The notes under the pieces were generated by a model, which worked only from the letters and a program-made list of their open reading frames with translations, was not told the origin of the DNA and did no database searches. Positions 6,944 through 14,447 of a stretch of 15,568 nt of DNA are shown piece by piece. Numbering within the stretch: position 1 is the first letter of the stretch; each line of letters begins with the position of its first letter. A program made the translations under genes and the position numbers. The DNA comes from GCA-2686265 sp036010965 (GTDB lineage Bacteria > Planctomycetota > UBA1135 > GCA-002686595): contig DASCMO010000024.1 of assembly GCA_036010965.1 (NCBI GenBank), positions 1 through 15,568 of the forward strand, written 5' to 3'.

Positions 6944-9229
6944 TCAGGTGTCGAACTCGGCCGCCGTGCGTGAAGTGCCCTGGGCGTGCTCGAAGGTCCA
7001 GACCACCTCGACTCGCGAGCCCTTCTTGAGGGGCTCGAAGGGGTAGAAGACGATCATCCCGGGAGCGGCGGTGTGCCGGTTCGCCCCGCCGTCCGCCACG
7101 TGCAGGAAGCCCTCGATGGGCTCACCTCGAACGGTCACCCTGCAGCGGTAGGAGTCCCGCGCACCGCTCACGCCGCCCGTCCCGAAGTGGTGCAGGGAGA
7201 TCGGGTAGCCGATGACCTCCCTGTCCCCGCGGCCGTGCCGTTCGAGCAGCTCAGCGAGCTCGATCCCCAGGTCCTCGACGCGCACCGAGACCGGGATGCC
7301 CGAGTCCTTGGCGCCAGGGTAGACACGGTAGCCCCCCTCGCCTTTGGGGAGGCGCCGTACGCCGCGGATGCAGTCCATGACCAGGCGTGATCTCTCCGCG
7401 TACAGGCCGACCGTGGCCAGGGCGTTGTTCAGGAGTGCGTCCCGGTAGCCCGGATGGTCGAGCCAGCGCCGGAAGAGGTCCTTGGGCTTCTTCGCGTCCG
7501 TGGCCACGAGGGCCATCTGGGCGAACATGTTCCCCAGGTGCGACCCTCCTTCGAGGTCAATGTTCTGGCGCTGTTCCGCGAGCGGGCCGCGCTCCTCCTC
7601 GTTCGTGCCGAGGTACTCGACATGGTCGCGGCAACGACCCGAGTAGGTCTCGCTCCAGGTCACCTCGGTGGAGTTCTGGACCTTGCGAGCCTTGTTGAAC
7701 TCCTCCAGCCACTTCTTGACGTCCTTGCTGATGGCCGTCAGCGGCTCGTTGTTGTCGCGGATGGCCTTGAGGACGGGGCTGGCCTCGGTCCAGAAGTCCT
7801 TCCATTCCTTCTCGAGCTGCGCGATCGAGAGGCCGTCGTGGTCCGCGGTGAACTTCTTCTCGACGTCGATCGGGTTGTTCTGGCCCGCGAGCCCGTCCAT
7901 GTCGCGCAGGAGGGTCGGGTCGCGCCGCACGACGTAGTCGCAGAAGGACCAGGCCTTGATGCGCGCGTCATTGGGGAACTTGTCGGCGGTGATCACCGGC
8001 AGGCGGGCGGCGGGGGTGCCGTCGCCGAGCTGCCAGGCCGCCTCGAGGGCCAGGTCCTTCCAGGTGTCGAAGTTGGGCGAGTAACGCTCGAGGTCCTCCT
8101 CGCCCGTGCTCGTGCGCAGCTGCTCCTTCTGGTCCACGACGAACTGGCGGTTGTTGTTGAAGAACATGCCGACGAAGGTGTGCCCGATGCCCTCCCGCAG
8201 GGCGGCGGTGCGGAAGCCCGAGTAGGACTGGGCCACCGAGCGCACCGCGCCGTCGAGGATGCCCTGCTCGCTGCCGGGCGAGGCCACGCGCAGGTTGGTC
8301 GAACCGGAAGAGAGGGTCGAGCCCGAGGTGTACTCGAGGCGGAACTCCAGTTCTGATGCCGAGAGGAGGTCGGCGTTGGCGTTCAGGATCTGCTTGTAGG
8401 TGTCCTTGGTCTGAAAAAAACTCCAGTCACGAACCCAGCGCCGCGGATCCGACCGGAAGCCCGAATAACCCTCGTAGGCCGCCTGCATCACGCGCAGGGC
8501 GCGCTCGGCGTTGACCGCAGCCTCGATCAGGGCGGCCTCTTCGAAGTCGCCGCGCAGGGTGAAGTGCTCGGTGGTCACCGTCGTGTACTCGACCTTGGCC
8601 TTCTCCAGCAGCGGATGGGTCTCGGTCGCCGGCAGGACCTCGACCGGATAGTCCTTCTGTGACTCCTCGGCCACCGCCCGCTCGATCACCTGCGAGCGCT
8701 CGTAGAGGGTCAGCTCGAGGTCCGTCCCGGTCAGCCCTGCCACGGGCTTGTGGTCGAGGGCGGCGCGCGCGTCCTCGTTCTCGGGGTCGAAAAAGAGCAC
8801 CTTCTCGAAGTGCGTCCGCGACATGTCCGTGCGCCCGGCCTGCTCGTAATCCCCGGCCATCTTCCCGTGGGCCTTGGCGATCTTCTTCGCGACCTTTTCC
8901 CAGTCCTTGCGCAGCTTGGAGGCCGCGCTCGCGTCTGGCGAATCGCTCTTGGGGTAGGCGAAGCGCGGATTGACGCTCCAGGCCGTTCCCACGCGCTCGT
9001 AGCCCAAGGCCTCGCGCGCGTCGGCGTGATCGGTGTCGTACTCGCTGAGCAGCATCAGCCAGACGCGCCGGGCATTGCGAGGGAAGCCCTTCTTGAAGGC
9101 CGTTGCCGCGTAGTCGTGCAGGGTGTCCGCCTGCTTCTTGCGGAACTTCAACTCGTCTGCGGACTGCGCGGGTGCGACCGCCACGAAGGAGACCATCAGG
9201 AGCAGCAGCAGGCAGGCACGGCGCATCAT
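6944..9229 (-). CDS. Exported TPR/peptidase_MA-like/CAP-like multidomain protein
   Basis: The product has 761 residues. Start ATG 9229 (or the adjacent ATG 9226) follows AAAGGGAG by nine bases and begins a clear signal peptide (CLLLLLMVSFVAVAPAQ). Residues about 25-160 look TPR-like (FEKVLFFDPENEDARAAL). Residues about 211-485 resemble the gluzincin 'peptidase MA-like' families: VTTEHFTLRGDFEEAALIE at the front and LSIAQLEKEWKDFW at the end. Where a HExxH zinc motif would be expected there is only REGIGHTF (345-352), so it is probably inactive. Residues about 531-625 fit the CAP/SCP pattern seen in planctomycete and myxobacterial proteins: RCRDHVEYL, then GNMFAQMAL, RRWLDHPGYRDALLNN, VGLY. 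The final 100 residues look like the beta-rich module that often follows such CAP domains (FYPFEPLKKGSRVEV). No substrate can be named. The domain calls are pattern-based; the gene itself is certain. It is downstream of ribD on the same strand but 117 bases away. Confidence 0.85.
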   Translation of the reverse strand: MMRRACLLLLLMVSFVAVAPAQSADELKFRKKQADTLHDYAATAFKKGFPRNARRVWLMLLSEYDTDHADAREALGYERVGTAWSVNPRFAYPKSDSPDASAASKLRKDWEKVAKKIAKAHGKMAGDYEQAGRTDMSRTHFEKVLFFDPENEDARAALDHKPVAGLTGTDLELTLYERSQVIERAVAEESQKDYPVEVLPATETHPLLEKAKVEYTTVTTEHFTLRGDFEEAALIEAAVNAERALRVMQAAYEGYSGFRSDPRRWVRDWSFFQTKDTYKQILNANADLLSASELEFRLEYTSGSTLSSGSTNLRVASPGSEQGILDGAVRSVAQSYSGFRTAALREGIGHTFVGMFFNNNRQFVVDQKEQLRTSTGEEDLERYSPNFDTWKDLALEAAWQLGDGTPAARLPVITADKFPNDARIKAWSFCDYVVRRDPTLLRDMDGLAGQNNPIDVEKKFTADHDGLSIAQLEKEWKDFWTEASPVLKAIRDNNEPLTAISKDVKKWLEEFNKARKVQNSTEVTWSETYSGRCRDHVEYLGTNEEERGPLAEQRQNIDLEGGSHLGNMFAQMALVATDAKKPKDLFRRWLDHPGYRDALLNNALATVGLYAERSRLVMDCIRGVRRLPKGEGGYRVYPGAKDSGIPVSVRVEDLGIELAELLERHGRGDREVIGYPISLHHFGTGGVSGARDSYRCRVTVRGEPIEGFLHVADGGANRHTAAPGMIVFYPFEPLKKGSRVEVVWTFEHAQGTSRTAAEFDT

Positions 9230-9238
9230 CGTTTCGAA

Positions 9239-9246
9239 CTCCCTTT
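9239..9246 (-). promoter_or_regulatory. Shine-Dalgarno AAAGGGAG for the CAP-like gene
   Basis: Read on the minus strand, AAAGGGAG ends nine bases before ATG 9229. It favours this start over an in-frame ATG at 9325, which would place about 32 non-signal residues ahead of the signal peptide. Confidence 0.6.
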
Positions 9247-9346
9247 CAGGGCGCCGGGGCTCTCGTCGCGGTGTGCTCGACGGGTATGGGCGCCAATCAG
9301 AAGGATACGCCCGGGGCTGCTGCACCCCAAGGGAACCCCGTGTAGC

Positions 9347-10507
9347 TCAGACAGGCCGCGGAAAACCCTCGAGCACGGCGTCCTCGCCGCACTCGCGCTC
9401 CCGGCGCCCGTCCAGGATGGCCGCCCCCAGCCACTCCCCCATGGAGGGGCCGCGGCCGCCGTTGACGGCACCGGTGTAGACGCGTACCTGGTCCACCGCG
9501 CCCGCGGACAGCCAGGCCTGGAGCAGGGTCGGACCGGCCTCGAGCAGGACCCGGCGCACGCCGGCCTCCCACAGCCAGGCACCGACTTCAGAGAGAGAGA
9601 CGTGTCCGCCGCCCTCCGCGCCGTGCAGGCCGTGGACGCTGGAGCCCGCCGCCCGCAGGGCTTCGGCGCGGCGAGCTCCCACGCCCGCGAGGGCAAGGAA
9701 GTGCACCGCGCCGGCTCCCTCGCCAGCAGCGGGCGACTGCAGGAGGGCCGCCTCGGGTCGCGTGCGCAGGCAACTGTCGAGGATCACTCGCAGGGGCGCC
9801 GCGGCGATGTCACCGGGAGGGCGAACGGTGAAGCGCGCGTCATCGGCCAGGACCGTGCCCACCCCGCTGACGATGGCGTCCACCCGTCCGCGCAGGACGG
9901 CGACCTCCTCCAGGGAGGCGGAGGTGGAGATCCAGCGGCCCCCGCCCACGTCTCCGGGCGGGGTGAGCTGTCCGGAGCGTGTCTGGGCCCACTTGGCGAT
10001 GGTCCAGGGCCGGGGGCGCCGCAGGCGGTCAGCGGACATCCAGCGGGTGAAGTGCGGCGCGACGCGCTCGATGGGCGCCGTGCCCTCGAGGACAACGACC
10101 TCGACACCGGCGGCCCGCAGCCGCTCGATCCCCGCGCCGCACTGGCGAGGGTCGGGATCGAGGGCCCCCACGACGACGCGCGGGATGCCCGCGGCGAGGA
10201 TGGCCTCGACGCAGGGACCGGTCTTGCCGTGGCTGGAACAGGGTTCGAGAGTGACGACGAGCAGGTCCCAGCGCTCGCGCGGCAGATCGCTCTCGGCAGC
10301 GGCGGCCAGGGCCTCGATCTCCGCGTGGGGGCCTCCCCACCAGCGGTGGAAGCCCCGGGCGAGTTCGCGCTCGCCCGCGAAGACCGCCGCGCCCACGCAG
10401 GGATTGGGCGCCACCTCGAAGCGGTACTCGGCCGCCTCGCGGCAGAGTTCCTCCATCAGGTGGATCGTGCGCCCCTCATCGAGGCCGGTGGCTATTCCTC
10501 GGATCAT
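9347..10507 (-). CDS. ribD: RibD, bifunctional pyrimidine deaminase/reductase of riboflavin synthesis
   Basis: The product has 386 residues, close to the family norm of about 360-380. RibD deaminates the pyrimidine intermediate made from GTP by RibA and then reduces its ribosyl side chain with NADPH, in the cytoplasm. The deaminase domain (about 18-150) shows PNPCVGA (34-40), the zinc and proton-shuttle motif HAE (His61, Glu63), TLEPC (Cys90) and GKTGPC (Cys99). The reductase domain (about 160-386) shows AKWAQT, WISTSASLEEVAVLRGRVDAIVSGVGTV and LLEAGPTLL. The usual (S/T)LDG after K.A is TRSG here, and EGG is EAG; whether reductase activity survives is uncertain. ATG 10507 is the furthest start, but Met18 (ATG 10456) aligns best with the N-terminus of E. 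coli RibD, and no ribosome site decides. No other riboflavin genes are adjacent. Confidence 0.93.
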   Translation of the reverse strand: MIRGIATGLDEGRTIHLMEELCREAAEYRFEVAPNPCVGAAVFAGERELARGFHRWWGGPHAEIEALAAAAESDLPRERWDLLVVTLEPCSSHGKTGPCVEAILAAGIPRVVVGALDPDPRQCGAGIERLRAAGVEVVVLEGTAPIERVAPHFTRWMSADRLRRPRPWTIAKWAQTRSGQLTPPGDVGGGRWISTSASLEEVAVLRGRVDAIVSGVGTVLADDARFTVRPPGDIAAAPLRVILDSCLRTRPEAALLQSPAAGEGAGAVHFLALAGVGARRAEALRAAGSSVHGLHGAEGGGHVSLSEVGAWLWEAGVRRVLLEAGPTLLQAWLSAGAVDQVRVYTGAVNGGRGPSMGEWLGAAILDGRRERECGEDAVLEGFPRPV

Positions 10508-10693
10508 GATCTGGACCGTCGCACGCCTCCCTGAGGGACGTGTCTATTGGAGTATATTCCGCAACGAGGGCATGCTCCTCAAAAACGCCCAACCCGTTGG
10601 TGAAAAATCACCTGGACGGCGCGAACATACGCGGTCCCCGCCGCGGATCCGTCCGCGAGCGGCAGACGACACCCCCCACCGGCGAGAACCCCC
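10508..10693. promoter_or_regulatory. Divergent ribD/mdh intergenic region with AT-rich patch
   Basis: These 186 bases lie between divergent starts. Bases 10541-10610 are clearly richer in A and T than the surroundings, as expected for promoters in such a genome. On the minus strand, TATACT (10556-10551) resembles a -10 box for ribD; the nearest -35-like TTGAGG (10582-10577) is 20 bases away, longer than ideal. No convincing pair is seen for mdh on the plus strand. Confidence 0.35.
10599..10612 (+). promoter_or_regulatory. Inverted repeat GGTGA-AAAA-TCACC in mdh leader
   Basis: This is a perfect 5-base inverted repeat around AAAA, flanked by CGT and ACG that could extend it across a small internal loop. 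It lies 81 bases before the mdh start. It could be an operator half-site pair or a leader hairpin. It is short enough to be chance. Confidence 0.3.
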
Positions 10694-11689
10694 ATGTCAC
10701 GAGCTCCCATCCAAGTCGCGGTCACCGGCGCTGCCGGTCAGATCGGTTACGCCCTGCTCCCCCGTATAGCCAGCGGCCAGATGTTCGGCCCGGACCAGCC
10801 CGTGGTCCTGCGCCTGATCGAGATCCCCGCCGAGAAGCCCATGAAGGCCCTGGAGGGGGTCGCCATGGAACTGGACGACTGCGCCTTCCCCCTGCTAGAC
10901 GGCATGGTCCTGACCGATGACCCGGCGCTCGGCTTCGAGGGCGCGAACTGGTGCCTGCTGGTAGGTTCCAAGCCGCGCGGGCCGGGGATGGAGCGCAACG
11001 ACCTGATCCTCGAAAACGGACCGATCTTCACGGGCCAGGGCCGGGCCATCAACGACCACGCCGCCTCCGACGTGCGCGTGGCGGTGGTCGGCAACCCCTG
11101 CAACACCAACTGCCTGATCTGCATGCACTCCGCACCGGATGTCCCGGACGAGCGCTTCAGCGCGATGACGCGCCTGGATCAGAACCGGGCCCAGAACCAG
11201 CTCGCGAAGCGCGCCGGGGTGGCCAGCACGGCGGTGGAGAACTGCCTCATCTGGGGCAACCACTCCTCGACCCAGGTCCCCGACTTCATCCACACCACGA
11301 TCGACGGTCGGCCGGCGAACGAGGTCATCGACGATCCCGAGTGGCTCCAGGGCGAGTTCTTCGCCACGGTGCAAAAGCGCGGCGCGGCGATCATCGCCGC
11401 CCGCGGTCTCTCCAGCGCGGCCTCGGCCGCCAGCTCCCTGGTGGACCACGTCCGCGACCTGCGCGAGGCGACCCCCGAGGGCCGCTGGAATTCGGTCTGC
11501 GTCAAGAGCGACGGCAGCTACGGGGTCAGCGAGGGGCTGATCAGCTCCTTCCCGGTGAACGCCGACGGCGAGGGGGGCTGGCGCATCGTCGAGGGCCTCG
11601 AGCTCGACGCCTTCCTCACCGAGCGCATCGCGGCCACGGTGGCCGAGCTCACCGAGGAGCGGGCACTGGTGGCGGACCTCCTGGGCTGA
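10694..11689 (+). CDS. mdh: Malate dehydrogenase (cytosolic/NAD type)
   Basis: The product has 331 residues, full length for the family. It interconverts malate and oxaloacetate with NAD(H) or NADP(H) in the TCA cycle, in the cytoplasm. The N-terminal dinucleotide motif TGAAGQIGYALL is at 11-22. The acidic Glu43 in LIEIP stands where NAD enzymes hold the adenosine ribose (usually Asp). GVAMELDDCAFPLL is typical of the cytosolic-type subgroup. Substrate and catalytic residues visible are Arg95 and Arg101 (KPRGPGMERNDL), Asp162 and Arg165 (TRLDQNRA, where most relatives have TRLDHNRA) and catalytic His190 (IWGNHSSTQVPD). ATG 10694 is the start because the Rossmann motif follows at the usual distance; the ribosome site is weak (GGCGAG). 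It stands alone, divergent from ribD and convergent with the aldo-keto reductase. Confidence 0.96.
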   Translation: MSRAPIQVAVTGAAGQIGYALLPRIASGQMFGPDQPVVLRLIEIPAEKPMKALEGVAMELDDCAFPLLDGMVLTDDPALGFEGANWCLLVGSKPRGPGMERNDLILENGPIFTGQGRAINDHAASDVRVAVVGNPCNTNCLICMHSAPDVPDERFSAMTRLDQNRAQNQLAKRAGVASTAVENCLIWGNHSSTQVPDFIHTTIDGRPANEVIDDPEWLQGEFFATVQKRGAAIIAARGLSSAASAASSLVDHVRDLREATPEGRWNSVCVKSDGSYGVSEGLISSFPVNADGEGGWRIVEGLELDAFLTERIAATVAELTEERALVADLLG

Positions 11690-11724
11690 AACGGCGAGCC
11701 CTGGGCCCAGGGGGGGCAGCCCAG
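11681..11724. terminator. Nested hairpin between convergent mdh and aldo-keto reductase genes
   Basis: CTGGGCTG (11681-11688), overlapping the mdh stop codon, is perfectly complementary to CAGCCCAG (11717-11724). Inside the loop is a 14-base perfect palindrome, CCCTGGGCCCAGGG (11699-11712). The position between convergent genes suits a bidirectional terminator, but there is no T tract on either side, so it could also act only as an mRNA 3' barrier. Confidence 0.4.
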
Positions 11725-11762
11725 CCGGCCGGAGGGACCGGAGACAGTCACGCCCCAGGGGG

Positions 11763-11798
11763 CAGCTAACCCACCGGAGCCAGCTAACCCACCGGAGC
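11763..11798. repeat. 18-base tandem duplication at the aldo-keto reductase stop codon
   Basis: The 18-base unit CAGCTAACCCACCGGAGC occurs twice head to tail (11763-11780 and 11781-11798), followed by a partial CAG. On the minus strand each unit encodes Leu-Ala-Pro-Val-Gly followed by TAG, so the gene's last five codons and stop are duplicated in frame. Confidence 0.95.
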
Positions 11799-12731
11799 CA
11801 GGGGGAACAGCTCCTCCAGCTCCACGAGGACCTCCGGCGCGAGCTCGACCTCCACGGCACCCACGTTCTGCCGCACATGGTCGGGGCTCGTGGCGCCGGT
11901 GATGACGCTCGTGATCCCCGGGCGGGTCAGGATCCAGGCCAGGGCCAGCTGGGAGGGCGAGATCTCGAGCGTGCGCGCCAGGTCGCAGAGGCGACGAACG
12001 CGCTCGAGGGTCTCCTCGGTCAGCTTGCCCTTCATCCACTCGGTCGTGCTCGCCCGGCTGCCGGCCGGCACGCCGTCGTTGTACTTGCCCGTCAAGAGTC
12101 CCCCGGCGAGGGGGCTCCAGACCACCACACCCATGCCCAGGCGGGCAGCGGTCGGCAGCACCTCGTGCTCGATACCGCGCTTCAGCAGGTTGTAGGGAGG
12201 CTGTTCGACGCGCGGACCGTAGCGGTCCCCCTCGGACGCCAGCTCGCTGGCCCGCTCCAGGGAACCGGCGCTCCAAACGCTGGTGCCCCAGTGCAGGAGC
12301 TTGCCCTGGCGCACGAGGTCGGTAAGGGCGCAGACGGTCTCCTCGAGGGGCGTCTCGGGATCCTCGCGGTGACAGAAAAAGAGATCGAGGTAGTCGGTGC
12401 CCAGATTAGCGAGGGAGCGCTCGACGCTCTCGAAGAGGTGCTTGCGAGACAGCCCTCGGTCGTTGGGGTCATCGCTCATGGGCCAGTAGCACTTGCTGGA
12501 CAGCACCAGATCGGCCCGGCGGAAGTCCCCCAGCATGCGCCCGAGAACGCGCTCCGCCTCCCCGTAGGCGTAGACGTCCGCGAGGTCGATGAAGTTGATT
12601 CCCTCGTCGACCGCCGCGTGCACGATCTCCCGTGCGTCCGACTCGGTGACGCTACCTCCGAAGTTGATCCAGCCTCCGATCGAGACCTCACTGATTTGCA
12701 GACCGCTCTCGCCCAGCTTCCGGTACTTCAT
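11784..12731 (-). CDS. Aldo-keto reductase, Kv-beta-like (AKR6-type) family
   Basis: The product has 315 residues, the normal length for the (beta/alpha)8 aldo-keto reductases, which reduce aldehydes or ketones with NADPH in the cytoplasm. The catalytic tetrad is visible: Asp49 and Tyr54 (FIDLADVYAYGEAE), Lys80 (SSK) and His121 (FFCHRED). GLSRKHLFESVERSLANL, ETVCALTDLVRQGK, WGTSVWSA and WSPLAGGLLTGKY are typical of the voltage-gated potassium channel beta-subunit/YghZ branch. Here the enzyme stands alone and the substrate is unknown. ATG 12731 overlaps the miaB stop as ATGA and is preceded by GAGGA at four bases, so it is translated with miaB. The stop and last five codons are repeated in an 18-base duplication just downstream. 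Confidence 0.93.
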   Translation of the reverse strand: MKYRKLGESGLQISEVSIGGWINFGGSVTESDAREIVHAAVDEGINFIDLADVYAYGEAERVLGRMLGDFRRADLVLSSKCYWPMSDDPNDRGLSRKHLFESVERSLANLGTDYLDLFFCHREDPETPLEETVCALTDLVRQGKLLHWGTSVWSAGSLERASELASEGDRYGPRVEQPPYNLLKRGIEHEVLPTAARLGMGVVVWSPLAGGLLTGKYNDGVPAGSRASTTEWMKGKLTEETLERVRRLCDLARTLEISPSQLALAWILTRPGITSVITGATSPDHVRQNVGAVEVELAPEVLVELEELFPLAPVG

Positions 12732-14206
12732 GCAGTCCTCGAGGGGAGAGCGCTCGAGGGCTCTGCGCCGACGGAGCTGGCCTCACCGCTCATTCCCCAG
12801 GGGCTCGCCTGACGGACGGTCACGGACACGGTGCGGCCGAGCAACTGCGCATCGCCACGCAGGCTGACGGGCAGGCCCTGCAGGGAGCGCCCGCGCAGCA
12901 AACCTGGATCGCGGTCGGAGACCTCCTCGACGAAGACCTGCAAGTCGCGGTCGAGGTGGCGCTGCATGCGCCGCAGGGAGACGGCCTCGGCCCGCTCGAG
13001 CAGGCGCGCATTGCGTTCCTTCTTGACCTCGAGGGGGACGGAGTCCGTGCGGCGTTCGTCGGCGCTCGTGCCCGGCCGAGGGTCGTACTTGAACACGTAA
13101 CTGCTGGCGAATCCGATCTCGTCGAGCAGCTCCAGGCTGGCCTGGAAGTCCTCCTCTTCCTCGCCGGGAAAACCCACGATCCAGTCGCTGGAGAGTTCAA
13201 CCTCCCCCACCACCTCGCGCAGCATGTCCAGCCGCCGGCGGTAGAGGTCCACGGTGTAGCCCCGGCGCATGGCTTTCAGAACGCGGTCCGATCCCGACTG
13301 AACGGGCAAGGGCAGGAAGCGATCGACCTTGTCGCAGTCCCGCACCGCTTCCGCCAGCTCGCGCGTCAGGTAGGCCGGGTGCAGGGTCACGAGGCGCAGG
13401 CGCTCCAGTCCGTCGATCTCCTGCAGGCGGTGCAGCACATCGGCCAGGCCCGGCCGCCCCTGGCGCCCGCGCCCGCGGGGCTCTCCCGCGCCGGGCACGG
13501 CGAGCTCCTCGCCATAACTATTGACGGTCTGGCCGAGCAGGGTGATCACCTGAGCACCTTGATCGACCATCCAGCGTGCCTCGGATTCGACCTCCTCGAT
13601 GGGCTTGCTCCGCACACGACCGCGGGTGGTGGGCACGACGCAGAAGCTGCAGCGCAGGTCACAGCCGCGCATGACCGCCAGCCAGCCGTGGCGACCGCCC
13701 AGGTACTCGTCCCCGCCGAGCTCCACCGCCAGCTCTCCGTCGGTCTCGGCGGCCAGGATACGGCGCTCGCGGGGCGCGTGACGCTCGGGGTGCCGCCGGC
13801 GCTCACGCACCTCGTCCACGAGGTCCACCATGTCCGCGAAACGCCGGGTGCCGCAGACGATGTCCACGTGACCGGCGCGCCGAAACACCTCTTCCTGGAC
13901 ACGCTGCGCCATGCAGCCCATGACCCCGATGACGAGCTCAGGGCGCTCGCGCTTGGCATGCTTGAGCTCTCCCAGCCAGGACCAGGCGCGCTCCTCGGCA
14001 TGGTCGCGCACGGAGCAGGTGTTGAAGAGCACGACATCCGCCTCACCCAGCCTGTCCGTGGTCGCGTAGCCGCGCGCCTTGAATCGCCCCTCCACCAGCA
14101 GGGAGTCGTACTTGTTCATCTGACACCCGAAGGTGACGACATGCAGCAGGGGAGCGTCGGGGGCGGCTCGAGCGCCGGTGCGGGACTGGAAGCGGGTGAT
14201 GGACAT
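12728..14206 (-). CDS. miaB: MiaB, tRNA A37 methylthiotransferase (radical SAM)
   Basis: The product has 492 residues. MiaB adds a methylthio group to N6-isopentenyl-adenosine 37 of tRNAs reading U-starting codons, using two iron-sulfur clusters. The N-terminal UPF0004 domain has Cys28 (TFGCQMNKYDS), Cys64 (NTCSVRDHAEERAW) and Cys98 (GCMAQR), the ligands of the auxiliary cluster. The radical SAM CxxxCxxC is Cys182, Cys186, Cys189 (GCDLRCSFCVVPTTRGR). LPVQSGSDRVLKAMRRGY and DWIVGFPGEEEEDF identify MiaB rather than MtaB or RimO. A C-terminal TRAM-like segment follows (about 425-480). An Arg/Gly-rich insert of roughly 20 residues after QTVNSYGEEL is unusual. ATG 14206 leaves a 25-residue lead before TFGCQMN; longer in-frame starts would run into the divergent gene. 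No strong ribosome site is seen. The aldo-keto reductase follows by a four-base overlap. Confidence 0.96.
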   Translation of the reverse strand: MSITRFQSRTGARAAPDAPLLHVVTFGCQMNKYDSLLVEGRFKARGYATTDRLGEADVVLFNTCSVRDHAEERAWSWLGELKHAKRERPELVIGVMGCMAQRVQEEVFRRAGHVDIVCGTRRFADMVDLVDEVRERRRHPERHAPRERRILAAETDGELAVELGGDEYLGGRHGWLAVMRGCDLRCSFCVVPTTRGRVRSKPIEEVESEARWMVDQGAQVITLLGQTVNSYGEELAVPGAGEPRGRGRQGRPGLADVLHRLQEIDGLERLRLVTLHPAYLTRELAEAVRDCDKVDRFLPLPVQSGSDRVLKAMRRGYTVDLYRRRLDMLREVVGEVELSSDWIVGFPGEEEEDFQASLELLDEIGFASSYVFKYDPRPGTSADERRTDSVPLEVKKERNARLLERAEAVSLRRMQRHLDRDLQVFVEEVSDRDPGLLRGRSLQGLPVSLRGDAQLLGRTVSVTVRQASPWGMSGEASSVGAEPSSALPSRTA

Positions 14207-14447
14207 GGCGGTGACCGGCCATCTTGCCAGCGTTCCCCCACGGCGTCCACTCGCCGGAGGTGGCCGGCGCAGGCGCGCGAGGCCGAGGCCGGGTGCCCCC
14301 TGTCGTGGACACTGGCCGCGGGATGCGACAGGGCGGTGGAGTCGGGGCCCGTCAGCGGCGACCTCGAGCCCGGCACGGAGCTTGCTCCCTGCACGCTGCG
14401 GCGATCCGACCGCCACAGCCCACCACCCCCAAGACCGAGGACACGAG
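14207..14447. other. Divergent intergenic region, no gene seen
   Basis: These 241 GC-rich bases separate the divergent starts of miaB and the PPC lipoprotein and must hold or adjoin both promoters. I see no recognisable -35/-10 pair, RNA gene or small open frame with a ribosome site. A loose TGTCG...CGACA inverted repeat near 14300-14330 is too weak to call. Confidence 0.5.

Noticed and set aside
9313..9328. GGGG/CCCC hairpin downstream of ribD.
   Set aside because: The stem is only four or five base pairs with no T run; common by chance in this composition.
9339..9356. GTGTAGCTCAGACAGG resembles a tRNA D-arm.
   Set aside because: No T-arm (GTTCnA) or acceptor complement is found at the right distance, and the following bases encode the RibD C-terminus.
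8750..10534. A 594-codon plus-strand open frame opposite the CAP-like gene and ribD.
   Set aside because: It crosses two real minus-strand genes with conserved motifs. Its product is Gly/Ala/Arg/Pro-rich with no recognisable domain. Long antisense frames are expected at this GC content.
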